From positions 20,002 through 84,001 of the forward strand of contig LGRX02035293.1 in the NCBI GenBank assembly GCA_001247695.2: a stretch of 64,000 nucleotides of DNA. Direction: 5' to 3'. Positions 11,494-21,619 of the stretch are shown here, in pieces. Made by a program: the position numbers and the translations under genes. The first letter of the stretch is position 1. Every line of letters begins with the position of its first letter. The stretch is from Cymbomonas tetramitiformis (taxonomy: Eukaryota; Chlorophyta; Pyramimonadophyceae; Pyramimonadales; Pyramimonadaceae). A model generated the notes under the pieces. That model saw only the letters and a list, made by a program, of their open reading frames with translations. It made no database searches and was not told where the DNA came from.

Positions 11494-12309
11494 TTATGCT
11501 GCTGCAGCGTCTAAAAGACCGCCAGAATCCCCCTCCTGGAAGCCTGTGTCCAGAGAGGATTGTTGTACCAATCGTGAGGGAGAGAATCCCGGAGAAGTCA
11601 AGTGACCATGATCTCCCTGTTCCCCCTCCAAATCGTCATCAGACTCATCGTAGTACCCAAGTGGGTATTCCGATTCATCTTCGCTCTCACTGTCCTCACA
11701 ATCTGCACGAACGTCCTGCCCAGAGAGTAACATAGAACGCGAATCCGCAGAATGACAGAAGTGACGCTCGACACGAACAGGAGGAGCCTGTCGTGTGAGC
11801 CTACGCGTACTGGAGGAGCCAGTCGCGGGTCTGGTGGTCGTAATCTGTGACGAAACAGATCGGGTGTCCAAAATCGCGGACCCATTGCCAACGCCCTTCT
11901 CACAGAAAGTTACGGCCGGAATCAAAGAAGAATCGGACGCAGCACCACCAACTGCTGCGTCCCCTGAAACAATGAGACTCAAAATAATCGGCTCGAAAGA
12001 TGCTGGAGGCTGCGGTAAAATCTGAGAAGCACTACGAAAGTGAGCGAGCGCTCTAGCTTGGGCTTGGCACAAGGAAATTAACTGAGCGCGTTTAAGGAAC
12101 TCCACTTTGTCCAATCTCTCATCGCAAGAAAACAAAAGAGCTCGAAGCTCCTCATCGGGCAAAATATCTGCGAGAGCCATCGCGGAAGAAAGGATCCGTA
12201 AAAGAAAGCGAACGCGCGAAATAAATGCCGAAACCACTCCGCCGTAATTACCCGCAACTGCCGGACCGTCCAAGCTAAAGCGAAAATCAGATTCCGTAGG
12301 CCGCGACAA
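11494..12309 (-). CDS. Gag-like protein of element E
   Basis: A 271-residue open frame occupies most of the internal region of element E. No protease, reverse transcriptase or integrase motif and no zinc knuckle are visible. The C-terminal third is rich in acidic residues and serine (SESEDESEYPLGYYDES). After the TAA at 11494-11496 the same frame stays open to 11245 and encodes more Asp/Ser/Gly/Tyr-rich sequence (VDPVGDGYDDASYD), so the stop may be a late mutation or a leaky stop. The start codon is uncertain; MALADILPDEE (about residue 43) is an alternative. Its role as Gag is inferred only from position between LTRs. Confidence 0.5.
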   Translation of the reverse strand: MSRPTESDFRFSLDGPAVAGNYGGVVSAFISRVRFLLRILSSAMALADILPDEELRALLFSCDERLDKVEFLKRAQLISLCQAQARALAHFRSASQILPQPPASFEPIILSLIVSGDAAVGGAASDSSLIPAVTFCEKGVGNGSAILDTRSVSSQITTTRPATGSSSTRRLTRQAPPVRVERHFCHSADSRSMLLSGQDVRADCEDSESEDESEYPLGYYDESDDDLEGEQGDHGHLTSPGFSPSRLVQQSSLDTGFQEGDSGGLLDAAAA

Positions 12310-12400
12310 AGATGGCTGAGCTCAAAATAAAGATAGAGCGAATATGAAATAAAATCTACGCTAAAAATCACAATACGCAAGCGTAAAGTGGGACAAAACC

Positions 12401-12574
12401 TGCTGGAAACAGCACAGCAGCCACGGGGAGAACGCTCCCGGCGAGATAGAACGAACTCAATAATTGATAACATACGGGAATAAATATTCAGACTGACACA
12501 AGCAGAGTCACCGAAGATGACATACCGGAAATGACATGTGACAGTACGAACATGTCACAGTGCCAATTCACGCA
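12401..12574 (-). repeat. 5' LTR of element E
   Basis: On the minus strand it begins TGCGTGAATTGG and ends TTCCAGCA, followed by the candidate primer site. Confidence 0.9.
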
Positions 12575-13423
12575 ACACTCCTGGCATTCGCCATCTCAAA
12601 TGAACGCTCTATTTCATCTGCTTCACGTTTGAGCATAGATTCAAATGCAATCGGAGCTTCTCCTGCATCAATATCAACAGCTTGCGAAACCTGATGTAAT
12701 TCTATGAGCGAACTAACCTCTACACTGAGAAGGACATAAAGTGCAGTCCAAGCAGCAAATGCACGCGACCAACACTGATTTTGCACCAATTGCAGAAAAC
12801 TCGTGATCGCATCTGCCAAAGGCTGGTACCGTTGGTTAGGAAAGACGGTTTTATCATTCTCTACAGTTTTAACCAGACGGCACATGCATTCTTCATACCG
12901 ATCGACCAACAATTGCATCCGAGGATCTGTAAGCAAGCCAGCATAAGTGAAATGCGCAACACGATTCTCACATTGCTGCTCCCATTGCACCGAAGAATGG
13001 GAATCTTGCGTTGTCAACAAATATGAAGTACCAACATCACAATTCCCAGAAATATCAGTTGTCGCACTACATGATGGCAAAAGTAAGGTGGCGTTATTAT
13101 CCTTGCCAGTCGTAGAAGTCATCAATAAATCATTGTTGACAGAATAAGATGGCAGCTCAGACTGCACACATGCTTCCTCAATTCCAAGAGATAGCACAAT
13201 TCGGTTTACATGGTTGTCGAGGATAATACCTTGATAGGTATCCCAAAATGGATTACGACTACCATCTGCCATCGTCCAACCACCCGCACGACGAATACCT
13301 GTTTCAACCACTGGAGAAATGCCCAGTCCATTATTCATCTTCAAGGCGCGTATCGAACCACGTGTCGCAAAACCACGCGGATGCGCACGATGTAATGCCG
13401 GCTTACACGCGGCACTTTGCATA

Positions 13424-14390
13424 CAGTAAAGAACGGTATATAAGAAGCTCGGCTATAAGAAGCCAGCCGCTGGCTTTTGCCCAAAAATTAAGAAGCCGGC
13501 TAAGAAGCCAGCCGCTGGAAAAAAAACGGATGGCGATAAAAAAATGCCATTTTAAGAAGCTGTACCGCTGGAATTTCGAGAAGAGGCTACATTAAAATGG
13601 TCAATTTAAGAAGCCGTATCATGAATGTCGATCCAATGAACTCGTTCTCAATTAATCGTAAACAACGCATCGTTATATATCTATATATATGTATATGTGT
13701 GTATCTATACTTCGAAGAATGCAATCATCATTAAGGTTCAATACACTTGAGAAGTTTTGGATGATCACAAGCACAATGCATATGCAGTACTGAAGGTACA
13801 CAATACGTATTCTCATTACGTATGCATTATGTATGATTGTACTATTACAGGCTCTGTACAGTGTACATGGCAATAGTTTCTAAGAAGAACTGAGTTTCTT
13901 GAAAGCTACCCACGAACCAAACTTATAGCTGTCTACCTCAGGCAAACCACCAACATAGTTCTCGTCTGTCATCGTGTGACTGGCCTCACGATCCTCGGTG
14001 CGGTAATACACCTTGAAGTTGTACCCAGAGTTGTTGCGCGCCAAGATCTTTAAGAAATACACCTGAAATAAGAAGTCACCGCTGGGTCTACAAGTCTGTG
14101 TGTCGGTTTCTAGGTTTTAAAAGCCGAAATCAAGAACTTCGACGCTGGTCGACAGTCAGAAGTTGGACCCCCAAGATTAGAAGCTGAGCGCTGGATCACG
14201 TTGGCGAATCTGGAATCAGAAAATTTTGCCGATTTAAGAAGCGGCACACGCTGGATTTGGATTTCCGATGGTCAGGATTTTGCCAAATTAAGAAACGTGC
14301 CCACGCTGGCAAAGGCAAATCCATGACCGTCGATTAAGAAGCCAGCCGCTGGCAAGATTTCCCCGGCTTCTTATATACCGGTCTTTACTG
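13424..14390. mobile_element. pogo/Tigger-like MITE (967 bp)
   Basis: The ends are CAGTAAAGA(A/C)CGGTATATAAG in inverted orientation, flanked by TA at 13422-13423 and 14391-14392. CAGT ends with a TA duplication are typical of the pogo branch of Tc1/mariner. Inside are many AAGAAGC...CGCTGG subrepeats. A minus-strand block at 13880-14085 has an acceptor-like TTATTTCAG followed by 60 open codons (YFLKILARNNSGYNF...), possibly a captured exon. It splits the recombinase-like gene. Confidence 0.85.
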
Positions 14391-14656
14391 TAAGACCACG
14401 ATTCCACTCGGACACCATTGCAGGCTTTATGGGCAAGCTGTTCGATAACAATTCTAGAGTACGAACGAAATTGCCACTACCATGTGTCACACGTATACGA
14501 GCTCCATTTGCACCACCCTCAGCTTCAACCTTCTCCACAATGTTATCCAACTTCACTGCAATTCGGTATGAAAATATCCGCAGACCATTGGCGAAAGATG
14601 CCGAATTAAGGGTATCCTCTTCAACTCGAACAAGCATATATCGGCATAATAGAAAA

Positions 14657-14896
14657 TGCTGGACTTCGGGTTTAGGCTTAGTTATTATGGGCTCTGACTA
14701 GCCCCTAGCCTGACCCTGCTTCCGTATCGTGTCCGTGACATCCTAGCACTGTACTGTACAGTAGTACAATACAGTAGTACAGTTGTTTCACCGTCTGGGT
14801 TTCCGAGAGCATAAAGCCTCGGCCAGACACTGTTTATGTGATTATCGGTTTGATGCTCAGCGAGCTTAGCCGGACAGCGTATCTGTCTTCCTCGCA
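14657..14896 (+). repeat. 5' LTR of element A
   Basis: Begins TGCTGGACTTCGGG, ends TCTTCCTCGCA; contains a GTACTGTACAGTAGTAC palindromic block. Confidence 0.95.
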
Positions 14897-15233
14897 GGTT
14901 ATGGCCCGCACCGGCTTTCCGGTGATTCTGATGATGGCACAGCGCCTTGCTGTTGCCATGTTCGGCTAAGTAGGACGTAGGAGGGGTTGAGCGCCCACTT
15001 GGGCGGTGGTGTATTGTTCTCGCGGTATGGCCTTTTAGCATGGCAGTGATGGCGGCACACGTTGTGCTCGCCTTCGCTGCGCAGGAGATCGGCAGTTGAC
15101 GGATTGTTTTTTTTACGGCAGTATCGTCGCAGCGAGAGTTTATTTGCATCGTGCGCCACTGGCCCTGGCGAGGTCGCTCCACACGTTGTACATTTTGGCC
15201 GCTCCCATTCTTCCGCTCACGACCTGTAAGTTT

Positions 15234-15945
15234 CAAGGGTAGGTATCGATATTCGATAGTTGCGATAGTATCGATTAATCGATATATTGTTATTTATCGA
15301 TAGGAATTGTGTACCTATCGAAATTGATCGATACCCGGCGTGCACCTATCGAAATCGATCGATCATTAAAAAATATATGTAGTGATTGGCTAGTATCGTA
15401 ATATCGATTAATCGATCCTGCCACCGCAATCCGAGCTTTTAGGTGGGCCAGTTACTACAACTGGTGTAGAGAGAGCCTTCTCGCTAAAATCACCTTTATG
15501 CAGTCATGCCTGCCAAAAAGACTGAATGAGGGAACATTGAACACTCAATAATGGCTAGTATGGATACCATTGAATTTACTCAGATAGCAGAGGGAGTAGC
15601 CCCTGGTGTTTTCACTAGCCTGCTTTGCAAGGATACCGCACTCTCAGGACTTTGTCCCCTTTGCTAGCGTAAATGTTTTATTATTAATTTACTCGATTTG
15701 ATTGCAAGCGTGTGTTGGCGTGTAGCCCTGCTTTGAATCCGTACTTGTGTAGTTTGACATTTATCGAGATATCGATAGATCGATAACTGTCGGTGATCAC
15801 TAATTTATTATTATTTATTGATTACTTGAACTAACTTATTCATATTGATCGATATGTGATACCAACCTATTGTTATTGATCGATACCCAGACGAGACCTA
15901 TCGAAAACTATCGATACGCTCGAAAACTTTCGATACCTACCCTTG
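15234..15945. mobile_element. hAT-type non-autonomous element in leader of element A
   Basis: Ends CAAGGGTAGGTATCGA are inverted, and the 8-bp duplication GTAAGTTT occurs at 15226-15233 and 15946-15953, the hAT hallmark. The interior is full of ATCGAT motifs. A short block near 15450-15540 (VERAFSLKSP, then after a frame change PKRLNEGTLNT) weakly recalls the hAT C-terminal dimerisation region, so this may be a deletion derivative of an autonomous element. Confidence 0.9.
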
Positions 15946-16071
15946 GTAAGTTTCGATCTATTGTGCTGAGACTCCTACGGATTATCTGGCCGCCGTGACG
16001 ATTTTATACCACCACCCTGCTTAGCTCGACCTTTCCCCTGTCTCTCCATCATGGTTACCACAACAAATTGA

Positions 16072-18237
16072 ATGACGCGGTCTCGCGTCCGTAGATTAGA
16101 AACGATTTTTGATGATGTGGGTGCGCAGCACACTGCGACACCACACACGCCGCGGCTGCCAGCTCCGACCACCGCAACTGCGAGGGAAATTCTTGAGAAG
16201 TGTCAGCTGTTGGCTCGGGAAAGTTTCGACAGGAGAGTTGCTAAGACCGTTGCCACTAAAATTCTTGGAGACAAGTCTGGGCGCTTCGCTGGGACCGAGA
16301 CAGATGCAGTCGACATTTTTTCACAGGTCATGCATGAGCTACGCACGCAGTTTCTGCTGCAGTCACAGGCATTTGCTCCCCTGTTTGACTTGACCGACAT
16401 GGCTGTTGAGGCTAGGCATGAGGCCAATGAGTTGCTGCTTTCGGCTCTGACGTTTCTGGCTCGCCCTGGCTCGCCTGCTCGTGACTGGCTTGAGGCCTCT
16501 GGGTCTGACGTTCCTGGAGATGGCAAGCGTGCTGCCCTTGAGGTGGTACGCATGCTCCAGGAACGCTCAGAGCCCTTTGACTCTTTTGAGTCGCTGCTGG
16601 CGGTTCGCATCCCCAGCAGCGGAGATCCTGACCGTGAAATCTGTGAGTTCCATGGCCTGTTGCGGGACGTTCAGCGTTCCCACAACTTGCCAGAGGACGC
16701 GGTGAAGCGGCAGTTTCTCAAGGCTCTCGGCGACTCGGCACTGTATCGTGACTTGGCTAATTCTCTGGCTCGGGCTGACCAGCGGCAGGGAGTGTCTCTT
16801 CTGACTATCCAGGCTCGTGTGCGGGAGCAGTTCCGCCACGGCCTGAAAGTCTCTGACACCCGTGTCTCTGCTCTGTCATTCGGCGATGGCGCGTCTGACC
16901 TGGCTGCGGCGTTGTCCAGTCTGCAGAAGCAGCTGGAGCGCATGCAGCAGGACATTCGTGACCTAAAGCGGCAGAAGCGGGAAGGGGCACCGCCTGCGGG
17001 CAAGCACCTTACCCGCTCTGCTGCTAAGCATCATCGTGCTGGTGTTAAGCCACTTGGCACCGCTCCTCCTGTCTCGTTTGACAAGAAGAGCGGTGCCTTC
17101 GTGCCTCACTGCAGAAATGCGGAGTGTGCGCAAGGTGGTTTGAAGCATTGGCATGCTGAATGCCCCAACGGCGGTCCTCAGTCTGCCCACTACTGTGGTG
17201 CAGTTGAGGACTATGAGACTGACTGTCTGGCTGTTCGTTTCCAGCGTTTCTATGACGTTGGGGATGAGCATGCCTTCGAGTCGCTCTGCACGATGGAGGG
17301 TCGCCCGGAGGTGGTCGAGCTGTCGGCACATTCTTTTGTGACGGCTGAGCCCACGTCTCTGCGGCACTTTCAGGATGCGGCGGCTTCCGCTCAGGATGCG
17401 GCGGCTGACGATGGCGGCATGGCTCAGTTTGGTCTGGCCACGTTCCACTCGGGTGCACGGGGCTCGATTCCGCCACCGCCTGCGGTTCGGCATCCCTCTG
17501 CACTCGTGGCTGGTGGTGTGCCTACGGCTCATGACCCGCCAATGGTTGTCCCTGGCTCTCACGGCTTGCCTGGCTCTGTCCCGTCACTCCAGCTTGGCGA
17601 CTCTACACCGGCTCCGCTGTTTGCTGGCATGAGGATTGAGACTTCTGACATTGGCTCTGAAGTCTCTGACAATGACCAAGGCTCTGAGGATGACTCTGAC
17701 GGCGGGCGGCAAGTGGCTTTCGACTCCTTCGGCACTCTTGAGCATGACTCTGACGGGGGAGCATCGCCAGCGGCCAATGGCAGTCTGACTCCGATGTACC
17801 GTCCCCGGACTCCGCCGAGCTTTCTCCGGTGTGCATTGATGACTTCCGTGCTCTGTTGTTCCTTACTGGCCAGCTCTACGGCATCTCTGGTTGCCGTGGG
17901 CGGTGGTGACAGGGGCCTGGTTGAGCCCGGAGCCACCGTCCGTCGGTCTACTGGAGATCTCTTTGCTTCGATTCCACCACTTGGTGCTGCAGACATCCGT
18001 GATTGGCCGCCAGATGATCGAGCTCTTTTGTCGGCCTCTTCAATGCTCAAACCGCCGTGGGAATCTACTTGTTTCGGTTCTTCAGTTGCTTTACATTTTG
18101 CTGTGGATCCACCTTGCCCGCTTGGGTCTGGTGGTGCTCAGTTTAAAACAGACAGCTTACAATTCACTTCAGGATTCTTATTTACTTTGCATCCGACAGC
18201 TGAACTCAGCCCCGCTAACCAGCCTCAAAGTGGCTGA
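16072..18237 (+). CDS. Gag-like protein of element A with HWH zinc knuckle and hydrophobic C-terminal segment
   Basis: The 721-residue frame is intact and ends at TGA. In order: a helical capsid-like region (residues 1-260) alignable by eye to the family B and D proteins (ETIFDD, GRFAGTET, DGKRAALE), a coiled coil near 280-308 (LQKQLERMQQDIRDLKRQK), a zinc knuckle C-x4-C-x6-KHWHAEC near 346-364, an acidic/proline-rich linker, and a hydrophobic stretch near 583-608 (FLRCALMTSVLCCSLL). It should package the element RNA; the hydrophobic segment suggests membrane contact. No enzyme domain is visible. The ATG at 16051, which aligns with the start of families B and D, is followed in frame by TGA 16069-16071 immediately before the present ATG, so the family's original start has become a six-codon upstream frame. 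Confidence 0.75.
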   Translation: MTRSRVRRLETIFDDVGAQHTATPHTPRLPAPTTATAREILEKCQLLARESFDRRVAKTVATKILGDKSGRFAGTETDAVDIFSQVMHELRTQFLLQSQAFAPLFDLTDMAVEARHEANELLLSALTFLARPGSPARDWLEASGSDVPGDGKRAALEVVRMLQERSEPFDSFESLLAVRIPSSGDPDREICEFHGLLRDVQRSHNLPEDAVKRQFLKALGDSALYRDLANSLARADQRQGVSLLTIQARVREQFRHGLKVSDTRVSALSFGDGASDLAAALSSLQKQLERMQQDIRDLKRQKREGAPPAGKHLTRSAAKHHRAGVKPLGTAPPVSFDKKSGAFVPHCRNAECAQGGLKHWHAECPNGGPQSAHYCGAVEDYETDCLAVRFQRFYDVGDEHAFESLCTMEGRPEVVELSAHSFVTAEPTSLRHFQDAAASAQDAAADDGGMAQFGLATFHSGARGSIPPPPAVRHPSALVAGGVPTAHDPPMVVPGSHGLPGSVPSLQLGDSTPAPLFAGMRIETSDIGSEVSDNDQGSEDDSDGGRQVAFDSFGTLEHDSDGGASPAANGSLTPMYRPRTPPSFLRCALMTSVLCCSLLASSTASLVAVGGGDRGLVEPGATVRRSTGDLFASIPPLGAADIRDWPPDDRALLSASSMLKPPWESTCFGSSVALHFAVDPPCPLGSGGAQFKTDSLQFTSGFLFTLHPTAELSPANQPQSG

Positions 18238-18423
18238 GTTTCTTAGCATTTATCCTGGCAGCTTGATTAGCTTTAGCCCAGTAGTGGGATGACCGGGTCA
18301 AGACCCCGGCACCCAGCTAGAAGTGATCGGTTTCCACCGAAGTGAATGTTAGGTGTTTGTTTATTATCTCGTGGCTGTATGTCCTGTGCCTGCTTTGCTA
18401 GGTAGTCACACCCACGGGTGGTG

Positions 18424-18663
18424 TGCTGGACTTCGGGTTTAGGCTTAGTTATTATGGGCTCTGACTAGCCCCTAGCCTGACCCTGCTTCCGTATCGTGTC
18501 CGTGACATCCTAGCACTGTACTGTACAGTAGTACAGTACAGTAGTACAGTTGTTTCACCGTCTGGGTTTCCGAGAGCATAAAGCCTCGGCCAGACACTGT
18601 TTATGTGATTATCAGTTTGATGCTCAGCGAGCTTAGCCGGACAGCGTATCTGTCTTCCTCGCA
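18424..18663 (+). repeat. 3' LTR of element A
   Basis: Same length as the 5' LTR and about 99% identical by eye. Confidence 0.95.
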
Positions 18664-18869
18664 GAAAATACCTCCCCGTCACTTCCGTGCGAAGAGGTAC
18701 ATTCTGGGCAACGTGCATCGAGGCCAATGAATGTGGAACAAATGCATTCCGCTGCACCAGATTCTCGTACATGATACGTGCAGTGTCCATAGTCGATGCA
18801 AATGGCACGTCCTCCAGAACGTTCAATCTAAGACTACGTATGCCTTGTGTTCCCATCCACTTCTCCTAC

Positions 18870-21190
18870 AAAACATAATACACAGAACCTTCAACAATGT
18901 ATACAACAATTACATACCACACATGATACCAACCGCCCCCTGCCTTCCGCACATCATATGTAGCAACCGCCGTGCCTGTCACACATCACAGTAGCTACCC
19001 CTTGACTCCCACGCATCACAGCTGGCGCGCCCTGCCTACCACACTTCACGGCAGTAACCTCATGCCTGCCACGCATCACACAAATACCAACCCTGCCTAC
19101 CCTACGGATACATGAATTCTCTTCACATCAATATCAAAATTTACACGCATGCACATGTTATCTGATGTATGTATATGTATATGTGCAAAAAATATATGAA
19201 AGGGTGCTAGAATATACATATATCTGTAGTGCGCACATGAGTGAACGACACGTTGCCGACTGGCACCATCTCGCCCGACATGTCCAGCCTTCCCACGGTG
19301 AAGATTACATCAGAAAGTCTGATAGCGGCGAATGTTGCCCCACGACGTCCAGAAACCAAGCTGATGCACCACATTACATGATACATCCTGGCCACGATTG
19401 AATTTTGCAATGCTAACCACAACGAAGCCTTCCAACCAACACAAAGCCCCCCCCCAGCCAGCCATATACTTCAGTTATACACAATACACTATATCCAATA
19501 ACACTATTACCAACCTACATGTAACATGACATACCCTGCTCACGTCAAGGCCGCTCACTACCATCACTCAGTTTTTTATCATAGCACATGATGCCATGAT
19601 GCATGCCGTCACTCACATGGCTTGCATGCGTCAACTAGCTAGTGACCCACACACATCGCTATACCACAACCGCGCCGCGCTGCCGCCACATCACGCATGC
19701 CCTGCTCACGGCACCTCGCTGCAGGCACGTATTGCTTCGACCACGGCAGCACTGCATTGCCAGCAAACACTAATTTGCGTATTATGGCAACGCCGTGCTG
19801 CCATCACACATTCACACTGCTCACAACAGCGGGATCGCTGCCGGCGCACACTCATTGCTTTATTACGGCAGCGCCTTGCTGCCGCCACTCTACACATGCT
19901 GTGCTCACAGCAGCTCGCTGCCAAACCACACACAGTGCTTCCTACACTCTCTCGCATAGTATGGCAGCAACGCACTGCTGTCACACATGCATGTGCTTCT
20001 TATGGCAGTGAGGCGCTGCCATCACTCACATTCCCTACACATAGCAGCTAGCTCCCAACCCACACTCATATATTTCATACCACGGTAGCGCCGCACTCCC
20101 CTCACACACATGCCTCGCTCACAGAAGCTTGCTAATATATACTATATATATATATGTATTATATGTATATATGCTGACTTTTTTGGTATACCTATATGCC
20201 TCAATTATATTGACTCAATGACCATCACATCACTATTGACAAGCAAAACAAATGATAACGCGTTGCATACAAACATTGATTCTCATCCAACCATCTCATT
20301 TACATGCCACACATTACATAAGTAGATACGTTCCACATAATCGGCATCGACACCACATCCATGATACTCTCAGTACATAGTGCTTTTTTTGACTAATCTG
20401 CATGTAATATGAAATGCCCTACTCAAAGCCGATCGCTGCGACACGCCCATTTCTTGATCACAGCAACACCACGCTGCCGCCACTCGCATGGCGTGTATGC
20501 GTCAACTAGCTGGTGACCCACACATATTGCTATATCACGACCGCGCCACGCTGCCGTCACATCACGCATGCCCTGCTCACGGCAACTCGCTGCCAAACCA
20601 CACACAGTGATTCCTACACTCACTTGCATATTATGCATTGATGTCACACATGTAGTTGCTTCTTATGGCAGTGAGCGAGCCGTTGCCATCACTCACATTC
20701 CCTACACGCAGCATCTAGCTCCCAACCCACACTTATATATTTGATACCACGGTAGCGCAGCACTCCCCTCACACACATGCCTCGCTCACAGAAGCTTGCT
20801 AATATATATACAAAGTATATATGTATATTATGTATATATGCTGACCTATTTGGTATACCTATATACCTCAATTATATTGACGCGATGACCATCGCATCAC
20901 TATCAACAAGCAAAACAAATAATAGCGCGTTGCATACAAACATCGATTCTCATCCAACCATCTCATTTACATGCCACACATTACATACGTAGATAAGTTC
21001 CACACAATCGGCATCGACACAGCATCCATGATAATCTCAGTATATAGTGCTTTTTTGACTAATCTGCATGTAATATGAAATGCCGGCGCACACATTTCTT
21101 GATCACAACAACACCGCGCTGCCGTCACTCACATGCGTATAGCTTCATAATATTATTTATATGTATTACATTATTTACTTGTCACATGTA
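18870..21190. repeat. intron filled with tandem duplications (period 667 bp)
   Basis: Within the intron of the recombinase-like gene, blocks such as ATGCCTCGCTCACAGAAGC occur at 20110 and 20777, and TAATATGAAATGCC near 20406 and 21073, a period of 667 bp. A further copy of CATGCGTCAACTAGCT lies at 19626 and 20489. (TA)n tracts and CA-rich text fill the rest. No gene is supported. Confidence 0.8.
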
Positions 21191-21619
21191 TGCACATACC
21201 TTGCAAGCTTGCGTATCGTCCACACCCTCCACGATTTTCTTTCCGATCGGACCAATCTCGCGTCGAAATCGCGTACTAAACGAGTCCAATTCATGCTTAT
21301 ATGATTGTCTCGGATCCTCCACAGATTGTTCATGTCGTTGTGATCGCAGGATTGCCACCATCAGCTTATGCAGCTTTCCCAGGATGGGTCGAACACTATA
21401 TATCCCTCTTTCTCTTCGTTGATACTCATGTTTTACGAGCGTCATAAACATAACTTTGCTTGGTGGCCATGTACTGCACAGATGGTTCCAAGACCGAATG
21501 CGAATGCCAACCGAAGAACAAAAGTCTACCCACATTTTAAGCACGGGCAACTCAACCTTAGTCTCTTGTTTTGTCGCACCGTCCAAAGGATTGCTTACAT
21601 GCTTTAGAAAACCCCGCAC

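Larger units (their letters stand above)
10605..12574 (-). mobile_element. LTR element E, gag-only, inserted in recombinase-like gene
   Basis: Two 174-bp LTRs (10605-10778 and 12401-12574) differ at about six positions. Both flanks carry ACACT (10600-10604 and 12575-12579). After the 5' LTR (minus strand) comes GGTTTTGTCCCAC, a candidate primer-binding site like those of the other LTR families here. An 8-bp perfect stem CCACCTCA/TGAGGTGG sits just before the 3' LTR. At 1,970 bp it has no room for reverse transcriptase, so it is non-autonomous. Confidence 0.9.
14657..18663 (+). mobile_element. LTR element A, intact gag-only retroelement
   Basis: LTRs of 240 bp (14657-14896, 18424-18663) differ at only about two sites, pointing to a recent insertion. 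The target duplication GAAAA is seen at 14652-14656 and 18664-18668. The primer-site candidate GGTTATGGCCCGCACC directly follows the 5' LTR. A hairpin CACCC-AC-GGGTG precedes the 3' LTR. A hAT element sits in the leader. The only long gene is the 721-residue Gag; no pol is present. Confidence 0.95.
10250..21610 (-). pseudogene. tyrosine recombinase-like gene split by three transposons
   Basis: On the minus strand the coding blocks are 21200-~21607, intron 18866-21199 (GTATGT...TTGTAG, phase 0), then 18664-18865, 14391-14656, 12575-13423 and about 10250-10604. The last three joins are separated by element A (duplication GAAAA), a MITE (TA) and element E (AGTGT/ACACT). Deleting each insert with one duplication copy keeps the same frame throughout. 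The central part reads AHPRGFATRGSIRAL, then IRRAGGW, then FWDTYQG, an order that resembles the H-x-x-R, H/W and tyrosine boxes of tyrosine recombinases such as Cryptons or integrases. The first box is one residue short of the standard spacing, so the family call is tentative. A T7 run near 10377-10386 appears to shift the frame near the 3' end. The upstream start is unresolved. It could be an old mobile element or a host gene. Confidence 0.55.
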
